A stretch of 64,000 nt of DNA from RUG14515 sp045117995 (GTDB lineage Bacteria > Bacillota_I > Bacilli_A > RFN20 > CAG-826), in contig JBGUOH010000006.1 of assembly GCA_045117995.1 (NCBI GenBank), positions 1 through 64,000 on the forward strand, given 5' to 3'. Of the stretch, positions 45,401 through 51,182 are shown in pieces (the stretch's first letter is position 1; every line of letters begins with the position of its first letter). The notes under the pieces are model-generated. The model was not told the DNA's origin and searched no databases. It saw only the letters and a program-made list of their open reading frames with translations. Both the position numbers and the translations under genes were made by a program.

Positions 45401-45705
45401 TTAACAGATGTGACTGGAATCCAATAGGTTTGAACACTACCATCCTCGAAGTGTGGTCTGATATAAAAACAACCCTTAACCCATGGAGATAAATCAAATC
45501 CTTCGATGAATTTGCATAGCGGATCAAGAGTAACAAACGCAATAATGACGAGGGAGAGCATACACACCATGTTATGTGTGGATTTCCAAACACCACGTCT
45601 TAAGCCTCTAAAAGCGGCGATAACAACACCACCGACAAACATCACGAAAAGAAGCACAAGTGCTAAATTAAAGTATCCGGTGATTGCTGTATAATCAAAT
45701 TTCAT
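39415..45705 (-). CDS. 2096-residue membrane-anchored repeat protein, unknown
   Basis: The largest gene of the window. Residues 1-205 hold about four membrane helices (13-33, 45-61, about 127-165 with a probable hairpin, and 185-204), an arrangement with AAFRGLRRGVWKS after helix 1 that recalls CvpA-type proteins (weak resemblance). The remaining ~1890 residues have no further membrane helix, are Asp/Asn/Ser-rich and mostly helical, and repeat a degenerate motif of the form L-x-x-(I/L/V)-N/D-x-S-x-L-x-x-x-L-P-x-(I/F/V). Examples are at 322-341, 421-440, 671-690, 878-897, 1187-1206, 1426-1445 and 1679-1698. No enzyme motif or LPXTG anchor is seen. It heads an operon with yigZ-like, mrp, pepP and glpK. 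Confidence 0.85.
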   Translation of the reverse strand: MKFDYTAITGYFNLALVLLFVMFVGGVVIAAFRGLRRGVWKSTHNMVCMLSLVIIAFVTLDPLCKFIEGFDLSPWVKGCFYIRPHFEDGSVQTYWIPVTSVKETATEFLKGFYLTYNVSASTASATNFAFALVESALKIILFIVDIILICTLGNLFSFLTWYLIFQHFVPKIARKTVKLRWLGAIETAVTFVVLTALFFTPFTSLVNSLNQSYQHNKPKGENETIMNIGNFVDAYNDSLFAKILFNWTVDGSGMTIDTRLFSTFTTGISEDVSISLVSELANLTNLVVIGASGITSSDQNGVSYNPIGLISQDVIDGAFDALKNSSLITSVLPLVADIALNSSMMDSIIPNRIVDVSDADWKNEIGYVQDMVDCLFESGVMDKLIVEEDGVKKVRTLDGSDITSFIEEIVFDENFDNILNIFKSIDDSKVLSRVVPAVAYYMTMMDKTGQVEKYIPLSWEELNEFSWGFECYVLFDFLHKAATLDRRFVKAIMIKTGGYKPGEQEQYATLEELISENVDKFNALVVGEMGEDGMPKDVDKYGRTIVFENGKRKEGRNYCLFDMQLIEKALPSIVDTLFELDFMKDYTKDVSEEDIYSYHGAVARLKQGVILSNFKKEFGSLLDIVGTIAKDTELLTALFGGGGLESLLTDKNNFLSIDVKHINVFADAIIKMDKSSLLYYALVPVLKGLIGGSGVRDTLNDIGLRSDVIVSAINHDMAKENHTFFSDFASLLNNWSELNKIYNLMGSSSDDLMSKFKDAELVDSLTNLLSVIWKNPLLNPTPNADDNYEKNENLYGLLEYVFSMTESIGLKVERKTLRKVQSNDHTWDDEFAAVGNIIKYIANHDVTKAADMFKDGLSRSSISNLKEEGEGKVGLPKLFTLVNDSYIFKSSLGPFLDDMLGDALSGFLVDKGNNVTFSNITNWAEEGQRISNLLDSLYNLIPENNEEAKNFLTNFDMSKLHDIVELNDMLHQLAYSGIFTYIDKDNVSHYQFGKWFYTKVNDSMVKFSVNASEYDLLADPKVGENATWTWKDSWGIKPAEGVTNADPYFEEYKDIYNPEYALTDTHMIAYRDFVYLGGKVNSDPTLPTDWCNYVEFTTKQAAFLAAHQADLTNATGPYLTNNEYGAYFASDTFIEDYDEVFSCDEISRVCKFMTYSLRVMEKRTVGPNAGTQVPFNALPIEVLDGLLTTINDTSCLRICLYNFYRVAAENLLNGYSAFDLSGSYNIYIVDANYDMFDFAHGRPARQVELDKMIDFYKVIDKAKTKGILVGSDFDYSKMNQDGFIEDMKKAIKDFNSSYIFHRLGSAKVNTLTTFQGLFNSMLAQSSIKDVIYLGEDSPKDQAATNYNSKETKIEYLVTSVFLTDQQIIDQSLDFDAQRNKQFDEINGLMDCVDSLYSLKKSDGTQATSINDADMNKSENVEVIETLFTKLNNSDLLYDALPNSIYNIFVKNDQLSISNGGEKVDFKRVDPFYHYFFNDTVQRSAPYYGAKYLQKDISSIISLLTDYQEFNTQLNGKEMSDPATLKALTGTGGALKSVLKDMHDSNLFHTPARNYDGLTPYYTNQYETGTGFTLFEEMMSKICSFVKLDTFAYDETFADDVATYGSASNKLVAKVNAVTLADDGETSTTIYHTEQGTAWYQEIDAMMSLANTAADLGTGSSLDISSFQLDKLAPADVKNMLTAVNASDLVGDALPKFIKDGFDSIKLGTLTSYNTVDYATYRLGQVTYGGADAQAGEGTEIDNIYNVMSSLYVGDHYINNLDNLTNLVKTPEGQNGLRGLIRYLYCSHILNTNKEMENGYNEFYTVEGQDISARGALIVNALGNDLAQYIARDADKTTSVATKIQQIARISQLLALDQYKDDEVKTYTVEAEGLITLVSNADGKINADSLSSDKLQTDDFRNNTKPALLAIIASSYNATNETDEVNYKRSVIASEFISGALNNVLENEYVKLDNVTNYPGYVYRLFSFGNDIDNNVVEFNDYLTMSKVECDGLDGMIDALAQVKNINSGLTPAQITELKNNFAKMGLENGKNSKVAQAIYLAEAHSKFKLLAVLPNGRAEFFIPVDETTTDAEAPNNVYSNTFCFKEYGERVEAFLS

Positions 45706-45792
45706 AACGCCAACAAGAATAACTTAATACAAGTTATGACTATAACAAGACCTACAATTAGTGTATAATTTTTTTAATAGGATTAAAAGCAA

Positions 45793-46611
45793 ATGTTGTT
45801 TCGAGAACTATTTGAAGGTATTAAATGTCCAAATTGTGAGGCTTATCACGACCCGACACTAAAAGAGTGTCCTGAGTGCCATAAATCTAATGAATTATTT
45901 AACTTAAGACGCTATCCAAAGCGTGCTGTTTTTTTACACCCTATTGCTCAAATCGGTATGTTCTTAGCAGGCTTTGCCTTTGTTGGCATGCTGATGATCG
46001 AGCTTTTTGTTGGTGCTTTTAAAGATTTATTTCCTAGTGATAAAGCACTTAGAAGTATTCTTGGAAACACTATTGTTTATGGTGTAATGTTCATTGGTTT
46101 ATTAGTAATTGCTCTATTCTCTGGTAGAAGAAAACAATTTATGAATAAATTCGGTAACGGTATTGATTACATATATGGTCTTGGTTATGCCTTGACAATT
46201 ATCATGTGTTCATCAATCCTTGGCGTAATCCTCTCATTCTTCTATAAGTTAGATAATAACGTTAACCAGCAAACCATTGATACAGTTGTTAAAAGTTATC
46301 CTCTTTTATCAATTCCTGTGCTTTGCATTGTTGGCCCTCTTTGTGAAGAATTAACTTACCGTGTTGGTCTATATTCTTTCTTAAGAAGATTTAATAAATA
46401 TTTCGCTTTAGTGGTGACATCAATTGTCTTTGCTTTTATTCATTTTGAATTTGGTGCGGAAGACATTATGGTTGAGTTCCGTTCACTACCAATTTATATC
46501 TTATCTGGTTTAATCTTATCGCTCGCTTATGAGCACCGCGGACCAGCTTGCTCAATGATAGCGCATATTACTTATAACTCACTTGCGCTTGCGATTACAT
46601 TCGCTCAATAG
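45793..46611 (+). CDS. CPBP-family membrane protease with N-terminal zinc ribbon
   Basis: A CPBP/Abi (Rce1-like) intramembrane glutamic protease. The catalytic EExxxR motif is CEELTYR with Glu185, Glu186 and Arg190. FAFIHFEF (His217) and the terminal HITYN segment with His are the second and third motifs. About six membrane helices follow a short cytoplasmic zinc ribbon with Cys12, Cys15, Cys26 and Cys29 (KCPNC and ECPEC). Such proteins process or protect against peptides in Gram-positives, but the target here is unknown. A TATAAT box lies at 45764-45769 and a weak AGGA ribosome binding site is present. Confidence 0.85.
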   Translation: MLFRELFEGIKCPNCEAYHDPTLKECPECHKSNELFNLRRYPKRAVFLHPIAQIGMFLAGFAFVGMLMIELFVGAFKDLFPSDKALRSILGNTIVYGVMFIGLLVIALFSGRRKQFMNKFGNGIDYIYGLGYALTIIMCSSILGVILSFFYKLDNNVNQQTIDTVVKSYPLLSIPVLCIVGPLCEELTYRVGLYSFLRRFNKYFALVVTSIVFAFIHFEFGAEDIMVEFRSLPIYILSGLILSLAYEHRGPACSMIAHITYNSLALAITFAQ

Positions 46612-46612
46612 T

Positions 46613-47500
46613 ATGGAAAGTAAACGTAGATTCCCACTTTTATTAAGTAGTTTCTGGCTTAAGGTCATTGCTTTAGTTACTATGACAATCGACCACGTCG
46701 GCCTCACTTTTAACATTGATCCATTACGTTATATTGGTAGACTTGCCCTACCACTTTTCTGTTTCATGATTGCGGAAGGTGTTATCCATACGCGTAACTT
46801 TAAAAAGTACGCTTTAAGATTAGGTATTATGGCTGCGGCTATATCGCTTATTATTGTTCTTACTGAAGCCATTCCTTTTATTAAAAACAATGGCGGTTCA
46901 ATGAAAGATGCCGGTGTCATTTTTCTTGACCTACTTTTAGGGGCAGTTGCAGTTTTCTGCTTAAAGCAAAAGAAATGGTACATCAAACTATTAGCCCTAT
47001 TGCCACTAGCGTATGGACTAACTTCATACTTTGTAGAATGCCACGACGCATGTGGGTGCCAGGGAGAAGTATTGTGGTTCCCATACTTCTTGCGCACACA
47101 ATATGGATGGTTTGGTATTACTCTGGTAATTGGTTTCTATTTTGCCCATTTATTAGGTAGTTGGTTTGTTAAATCATTTAGCGCTCAAGCAGGTACAGAT
47201 CCTGATTTATATAAAGGTAGCGATTTAGAAAGAAACGCCATTAATATCATAAGTGTGCTTATCCTTGCGGTATTAAGTGTCATCCTCTATTTCTCTGAAT
47301 CATTTATTAACGCGAATCTATATTACTTGCCTAACGCGATGACCGATATTCAAATCTACGCAATTTTTAGTGGAGCGTTTATTTTGCTTTATAACGGAAC
47401 CCGCGGATATAATAGGAAATGGTTCCAGTATGGGTGTTATCTCTACTACCCATTACATCTGGCAATCATCGTATTGATATTCGTAATAACACATATGTAG
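46613..47500 (+). CDS. TraX-family membrane protein
   Basis: A polytopic protein with about seven to eight helices. The N-terminal FWLKVIALVTMTIDHVG is the typical TraX family opening, and GRLALPLFCFMIAEG follows. TraX acetylates F pilin, but most chromosomal Firmicute members have no known substrate, so acyltransferase activity is only inferred. I chose ATG at 46613, one nucleotide after the CPBP stop codon, over the in-frame ATG at 46583 inside that gene. The product is 295 residues. trxA follows 11 nt later. Confidence 0.82.
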   Translation: MESKRRFPLLLSSFWLKVIALVTMTIDHVGLTFNIDPLRYIGRLALPLFCFMIAEGVIHTRNFKKYALRLGIMAAAISLIIVLTEAIPFIKNNGGSMKDAGVIFLDLLLGAVAVFCLKQKKWYIKLLALLPLAYGLTSYFVECHDACGCQGEVLWFPYFLRTQYGWFGITLVIGFYFAHLLGSWFVKSFSAQAGTDPDLYKGSDLERNAINIISVLILAVLSVILYFSESFINANLYYLPNAMTDIQIYAIFSGAFILLYNGTRGYNRKWFQYGCYLYYPLHLAIIVLIFVITHM

Positions 47501-47511
47501 GAGGAAGAATT

Positions 47512-47814
47512 ATGTTAAAACATATTAATGACCGTGATGAATTCAACGCTGCGATTAAAGAAGGTGTTGTCTTAGTCGATTTCTTTGCCACTTGGTGTGG
47601 TCCATGCAAAATGCTTTCCCCTGTTTTAGAAGAGGTAAGTGAAGAAGTTAACGCCACTATTATTAAAGTGGATGTCGATGAAGCTGGCCCATTAGCAGCG
47701 CAATATGGTATTCAAGCTGTTCCAACTTTAATTTTATTTAAAGATGGACAACGTGTTGATGTAAGGATGGGTTATCAAAATAAAAACCAACTCTTATCTT
47801 TCATCAATCAATAA
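47512..47814 (+). CDS. trxA: Thioredoxin
   Basis: A 100-residue thioredoxin with the redox motif WCGPC in VDFFATWCGPCKML, the buried Asp in the VDVDEAG strand, and the cis-proline segment AVPTLILFKDG. The start at 47512 has AGGAGG 6-7 nt upstream. A longer in-frame start at 47419 lies inside the TraX gene and is rejected. No thioredoxin reductase is in the window. Confidence 0.96.
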   Translation: MLKHINDRDEFNAAIKEGVVLVDFFATWCGPCKMLSPVLEEVSEEVNATIIKVDVDEAGPLAAQYGIQAVPTLILFKDGQRVDVRMGYQNKNQLLSFINQ

Positions 47815-47822
47815 GTAATTTA

Positions 47823-47852
47823 TTGAATTATAGGCGTGTAGTGATATATAAT
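47823..47852 (+). promoter_or_regulatory. tRNA-Gly promoter
   Basis: TTGAAT (47823-47828), an 18-nt spacer and a perfect TATAAT (47847-47852), 12 nt before the first tRNA base. Confidence 0.6.
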
Positions 47853-47864
47853 CATTACCGCTAC

Positions 47865-47938
47865 GCAAGTGTAGTTCAGTGGTAGAACATCAGCCTTCCA
47901 AGCTGATTATGCGGGTTCGATTCCCGTCACTTGCTCCA
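47865..47938 (+). tRNA. tRNA-Gly(UCC)
   Basis: The cloverleaf closes by hand: acceptor GCAAGTG (47865-47871) with CACTTGC (47928-47934), D-arm GTTCAGTGGTAGAAC, anticodon stem TCAGC/GCTGA around loop CTTCCAA (anticodon TCC), T-arm CGGGT-TCGATTC-CCG, discriminator T and an encoded CCA. The anticodon reads GGA/GGG glycine codons. Confidence 0.95.
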
Positions 47939-47948
47939 GATAGTAAAC

Positions 47949-47975
47949 AAACAGTGTCGATTGGCACTGTTTTTA
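47949..47975 (+). terminator. Terminator after tRNA-Gly
   Basis: AAACAGTG (47949-47956), an 8-nt loop, CACTGTTT (47965-47972), then further Ts. It ends the tRNA transcript, and probably also read-through from trxA. Confidence 0.75.
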
Positions 47976-48046
47976 TAATTTCTTTATAAAATTCTTTCGC
48001 TTTTATCGGGATATTTCTATAATTTAATAAAAAGAGGAATCCATTT

Positions 48047-48358
48047 ATGGAAAATGAAAAATATCCTGAATTCAGCAAACAAAATGAAGAAGTAGTTGCC
48101 GCTAATCAAGTTCACCAAGAATTTGATGTCGAAGAATATGAAAGAACAAGCCATAGATATAAGGTTGCGTTCATTGTTTCTTTAGCTTGCTCTATCTTAC
48201 TTATCCTTCTAGCAATCGCTAGTTTGATTTATGTTTTTTCATCAGGAAAAGGATTCGATACATTTAATATGATTTTCTGTATCACCGACCTTGTATTGGA
48301 AGTTCTTTGCGTTGTCGGTGTTGTCGAATGTTACCATAGATGGAAATCTTACGAGTAA
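48047..48358 (+). CDS. Small two-helix membrane protein
   Basis: A 103-residue protein with an acidic N-terminal cytoplasmic part (1-37) and two hydrophobic helices (about 40-65 and 74-95). There are no motifs that I recognise. AGAGGA precedes the ATG and TATAAT lies about 25 nt upstream of it. The next gene starts 6 nt after its stop, so the two are probably cotranscribed. Function unknown. Confidence 0.7.
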   Translation: MENEKYPEFSKQNEEVVAANQVHQEFDVEEYERTSHRYKVAFIVSLACSILLILLAIASLIYVFSSGKGFDTFNMIFCITDLVLEVLCVVGVVECYHRWKSYE

Positions 48359-48364
48359 AGAACT

Positions 48365-48718
48365 ATGCTTACTAAATGTCCTGAATGTGGTCATGAAGTC
48401 AGTACCTATGCTGAAACATGCCCACACTGCGGTTGCAAAATTAAAGAATACATTAAACAAAAAGACGCTGTTGAAGAACTAGCGCCTTATGCCCACAGAA
48501 GACTTATTGGTCTATTAGGTACCAGCATTATGTGTGGTTTCTTCGGCATTGTGACATTATCTATCGCGATTGCGTGCGCTTGCAATGTCTCAGAAAGATT
48601 AAATTCAGAAACTGCTCCTTGGGTATTTGCGATGACTATCATCTTCCACATCTTTGGTGGATTATGCTTCTTACTTTGGTACGTTAAATACAAATCCGCG
48701 AAAGAGTTCTTAGATTAA
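48365..48718 (+). CDS. Zinc-ribbon membrane protein
   Basis: The 117-residue protein opens with a four-cysteine zinc ribbon (KCPECGH at 4-10 and CPHCGCK at 20-26), a short charged linker, and two hydrophobic helices (about 49-72 and 86-108). This zinc-ribbon-plus-membrane layout is widespread in Firmicutes without a known role. It resembles the N-terminal ribbon of the CPBP protein at 45793-46611. It lies 6 nt after the 48047-48358 gene. Confidence 0.78.
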   Translation: MLTKCPECGHEVSTYAETCPHCGCKIKEYIKQKDAVEELAPYAHRRLIGLLGTSIMCGFFGIVTLSIAIACACNVSERLNSETAPWVFAMTIIFHIFGGLCFLLWYVKYKSAKEFLD

Positions 48719-48721
48719 TAA

Positions 48722-48749
48722 AAGACTGCCATGTTGGCAGTTTTATTTT
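48722..48749. terminator. Bidirectional terminator
   Basis: ACTGCC (48725-48730), loop ATGTT, GGCAGT (48736-48741), then TTTATTTT on the plus strand, and a CTTTTATT tract on the minus strand. It separates the convergent genes ending at 48718 and 48743. Confidence 0.75.
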
Positions 48750-49450
48750 GCTTGTTCTTGTTCTAGTTCTTTTCTTTTCTTTTGGTCACGTTTCCAAAGG
48801 AAAAATGTTAAGACAAATAGTCCAATTGTACCCACGATGATAACAATCCATAGCCATGGATGACGAACGGCGTAACCATATAAGAAAACACTGAAAGCGG
48901 TATCTAGAGCACGTGTGAAGAATGAACAAACAGCCACAAAGAAGAAGTTCATCTTTGCGGTACCCGCTAAAGTGGTAATAACATCATCAGGTAATGGTAA
49001 GATCATACCAATTGGATAGAATATCCAGCCTCTATTTAAGAAATTAGTGCACTTCTCCACTTGTTCTTGGTCATTAAGTATCCATTTTAATAGTTTTGGT
49101 CCGCCCACTCTTCCGATCCAATAAAGGATTAAGGTAGCAAGCCAAATACTAATCCACGCGGTGAGCCATACTTTCCATAATTCATCGTTAAAGACCATAG
49201 CGACTGGAACGGTAATGATTTGGTTAGTTAATGGCACAAAGATAACTTGAATGATTTCTAATAAACCAACGATCAACCAGAAAACCACACTATCACCAAA
49301 TTTGTTTTTTAAAGCAATGTAGTCTTCCGCTTTAGTGAAACCACAGGCACGTAAGATGAAATAAACGCCTACGGCAATGGCCACTAAAACGGCAATAACA
49401 ATAATAGTTTTGATAATTGAAGATTTATATTTCTTAATAAATTCTTTCAT
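48743..49450 (-). CDS. TVP38/TMEM64 (VTT domain) membrane protein
   Basis: A 235-residue polytopic protein. The central VTT/DedA-like segment has VPLTNQIITVPVAMVF, the ILYWIGRVGGPKLLKW re-entrant region and YPIGMILPLPDDVITTLAG. One N-terminal helix (about 14-34) precedes it, and a charged C-terminal tail (WKRDQKKRKELEQEQAK) follows. VTT proteins are linked to lipid scrambling or polyprenyl-phosphate transport, but the substrate here is unknown. A TATAAT box lies only 7 nt before its ATG with no usable Shine-Dalgarno. Confidence 0.85.
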   Translation of the reverse strand: MKEFIKKYKSSIIKTIIVIAVLVAIAVGVYFILRACGFTKAEDYIALKNKFGDSVVFWLIVGLLEIIQVIFVPLTNQIITVPVAMVFNDELWKVWLTAWISIWLATLILYWIGRVGGPKLLKWILNDQEQVEKCTNFLNRGWIFYPIGMILPLPDDVITTLAGTAKMNFFFVAVCSFFTRALDTAFSVFLYGYAVRHPWLWIVIIVGTIGLFVLTFFLWKRDQKKRKELEQEQAK

Positions 49451-49501
49451 CCTTATTATTATATATTTTTATTTATACAAAAATATACTAAGATAAGTTA
49501 T

Positions 49502-50107
49502 ATGAATTACGAAATCGTCCTAGCTACATCTAACAAAAACAAATTAAAAGAAGTGAGAGAAGTTCTCTCTCCACACAAAATCGTTGTCTATGGTCTTAGT
49601 GATTTAGGCATTAAGATTGATGACGTTGAAGAAAACGGTAAGACTTACGCTGAAAACGCTTTAATTAAGGCTAAAGCTGTGCAAAAAGTCACATCTTTCC
49701 CTATTATCGCTGATGATTCAGGATTAGAAATTACCGCTTTAGATAATCGTCCAGGCATGCATAGCGCGAGATACGCTTCCGCTATGGGTGGTCACGCTAA
49801 CGCTATTAAGGAAATCTTAAAAGACTTAAGTGACAAAGAAGATAGATCCGCTAGATTCGTTTGTGACATTGTTTTATTAAACGTTGAAGATAAACCATTA
49901 ATATTTGAAGGTATTGTTAAAGGTACAATCGCTAAGGAAGCACAAGGCGAAGGTGGTTTTGGTTATGACCCAATCTTTATTAGTGATGAAACAGGCACCT
50001 GCTTTGGCACCATGCCAGAAGGTGAAAAAAACACGGTTTCTCACCGTGGTAAAGCTCTTAAAAAACTCTTAACTTACTTAAGAATAAATGGGTTCGTACC
50101 TTTATAA
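49502..50107 (+). CDS. rdgB: XTP/dITP diphosphatase (HAM1/RdgB)
   Basis: RdgB removes non-canonical purine triphosphates (XTP, dITP) from the nucleotide pool. Landmarks are ATSNKNKLKEVREVL (9-23), ADDSGLEI, GHANAIKEIL, GFGYDPIF and the C-terminal SHRGKAL. At 201 residues it is full length. There is no Shine-Dalgarno, and a TAAGAT box ends 7 nt before the ATG, so the mRNA may be leaderless. The 3' end overlaps the convergent gene at 50074 by 34 nt. Confidence 0.95.
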   Translation: MNYEIVLATSNKNKLKEVREVLSPHKIVVYGLSDLGIKIDDVEENGKTYAENALIKAKAVQKVTSFPIIADDSGLEITALDNRPGMHSARYASAMGGHANAIKEILKDLSDKEDRSARFVCDIVLLNVEDKPLIFEGIVKGTIAKEAQGEGGFGYDPIFISDETGTCFGTMPEGEKNTVSHRGKALKKLLTYLRINGFVPL

Positions 50108-51153
50108 TATTTCTTATTGTGTTCGTTTTTCCACACAAAGTGTAGGATAAATAGCACTACTGATAAAACCACTAGTGAAGCAGCGAAGACTAAGAGGATT
50201 ATTTTAGCCACTAAGCTTGGCACTGGGAACGAAACGATTAAGCAGACACAAGCTGCGATAAAAGCAATCAATGCTACTGGAACAGAAACATTAACCAATC
50301 TTGCTAATGTTAAGTTATTAGCGAACAACTCATCCTTAATTAAGGACTTTTTGCCATCCTTTGGATAGAGTTCAACTTTTCTCTTTTTGCTCTTTTCTTC
50401 AGTAGGATTTGGATTATCGTTTTTAATTGAACCGATTGGGTTGCGATTATTATCAAAGTGTTGGAAAGTATAGGTGAAACCATCCACGGTGTGGAAGATT
50501 TCTTTATAAGCACTCACATAGTGAGCTTTATCTCTTTCTAATCTTTCAGCGATTTCTTTGAATTGTTCTTTGCCGTTATCAACAAAGACATTAGCCTCGC
50601 TAATTAAGAATTCTTTGTATTCTCTAATTTCATCAAGTCTTCTTAAGTATAAGATGACACAGTCGATATCATAGAATGGGCCATTATGAAGAGTGATTCT
50701 TTTTCTTAATCTTGCTTCATAAGTATCCAAAGCATAAATAAGTAAGCCCATGAAATGGAATGCTTCGGTCACTGTTTCTGTGTAGTGGAACCATTTAGGT
50801 GCTTCTTGTTTATGGAGAGCCAAGGCAAATGGGATCTTACTCTTTCTTAAGGAAGAAAGATACACTAAAGAAAGAACCCTACCGAAGTGGGCTACTTTAA
50901 TGGTTTCGTTAATATCGATAATATGGGCGAATGTTTGATACGCCACTAAATATTGGGTAGTTTCGAATAAGGCTTTAGAGGCTTTCTTAAGATAATGAAT
51001 AATTAAGCCACGATAGTTAGCGATAGCTTCTTTTGGTTGCATAGCCGCCATACAGTTTGGGCAATAGCAAACCTCCGCATCTTTGTTAACGCCAAAGATA
51101 CGTAATTTTTCATCACCTTTACAATGTGTACAAAAGCCTTTCTTTAATGCCAT
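50074..51153 (-). CDS. Zinc-ribbon protein with helical core and two C-terminal membrane helices
   Basis: A 359-residue protein I do not recognise. Residues 8-34 form a probable zinc ribbon (Cys8, Cys11, Cys29/31, Cys34, in FCTHCKG and CYCPNC). Residues about 40-230 are helical and soluble with no catalytic motif, 235-285 is a charged linker, and two helices (about 290-312 and 318-343) precede a basic tail. The ribbon is presumably cytoplasmic. TATAAT ends exactly 6 nt before the ATG and no Shine-Dalgarno is present. Confidence 0.75.
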   Translation of the reverse strand: MALKKGFCTHCKGDEKLRIFGVNKDAEVCYCPNCMAAMQPKEAIANYRGLIIHYLKKASKALFETTQYLVAYQTFAHIIDINETIKVAHFGRVLSLVYLSSLRKSKIPFALALHKQEAPKWFHYTETVTEAFHFMGLLIYALDTYEARLRKRITLHNGPFYDIDCVILYLRRLDEIREYKEFLISEANVFVDNGKEQFKEIAERLERDKAHYVSAYKEIFHTVDGFTYTFQHFDNNRNPIGSIKNDNPNPTEEKSKKRKVELYPKDGKKSLIKDELFANNLTLARLVNVSVPVALIAFIAACVCLIVSFPVPSLVAKIILLVFAASLVVLSVVLFILHFVWKNEHNKKYYKGTNPFILK

Positions 51154-51159
51154 AACGTT

Positions 51160-51165
51160 ATTATA
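51160..51165 (-). promoter_or_regulatory. -10 box in leaderless position
   Basis: A perfect TATAAT on the minus strand ends 6 nt (AACGTT) before the ATG at 51153. It has the same spacing, and a similar sequence, as the promoter of the 10666 gene. No convincing -35 is visible upstream in the A+T-rich stretch. Confidence 0.5.
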
Positions 51166-51182
51166 CTATAAAAAATTTTTAA

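Noticed and set aside
47419..47511. Longer thioredoxin start at 47419
   Set aside because: It lies inside the TraX gene, and AGGAGG is correctly placed for the ATG at 47512 only.
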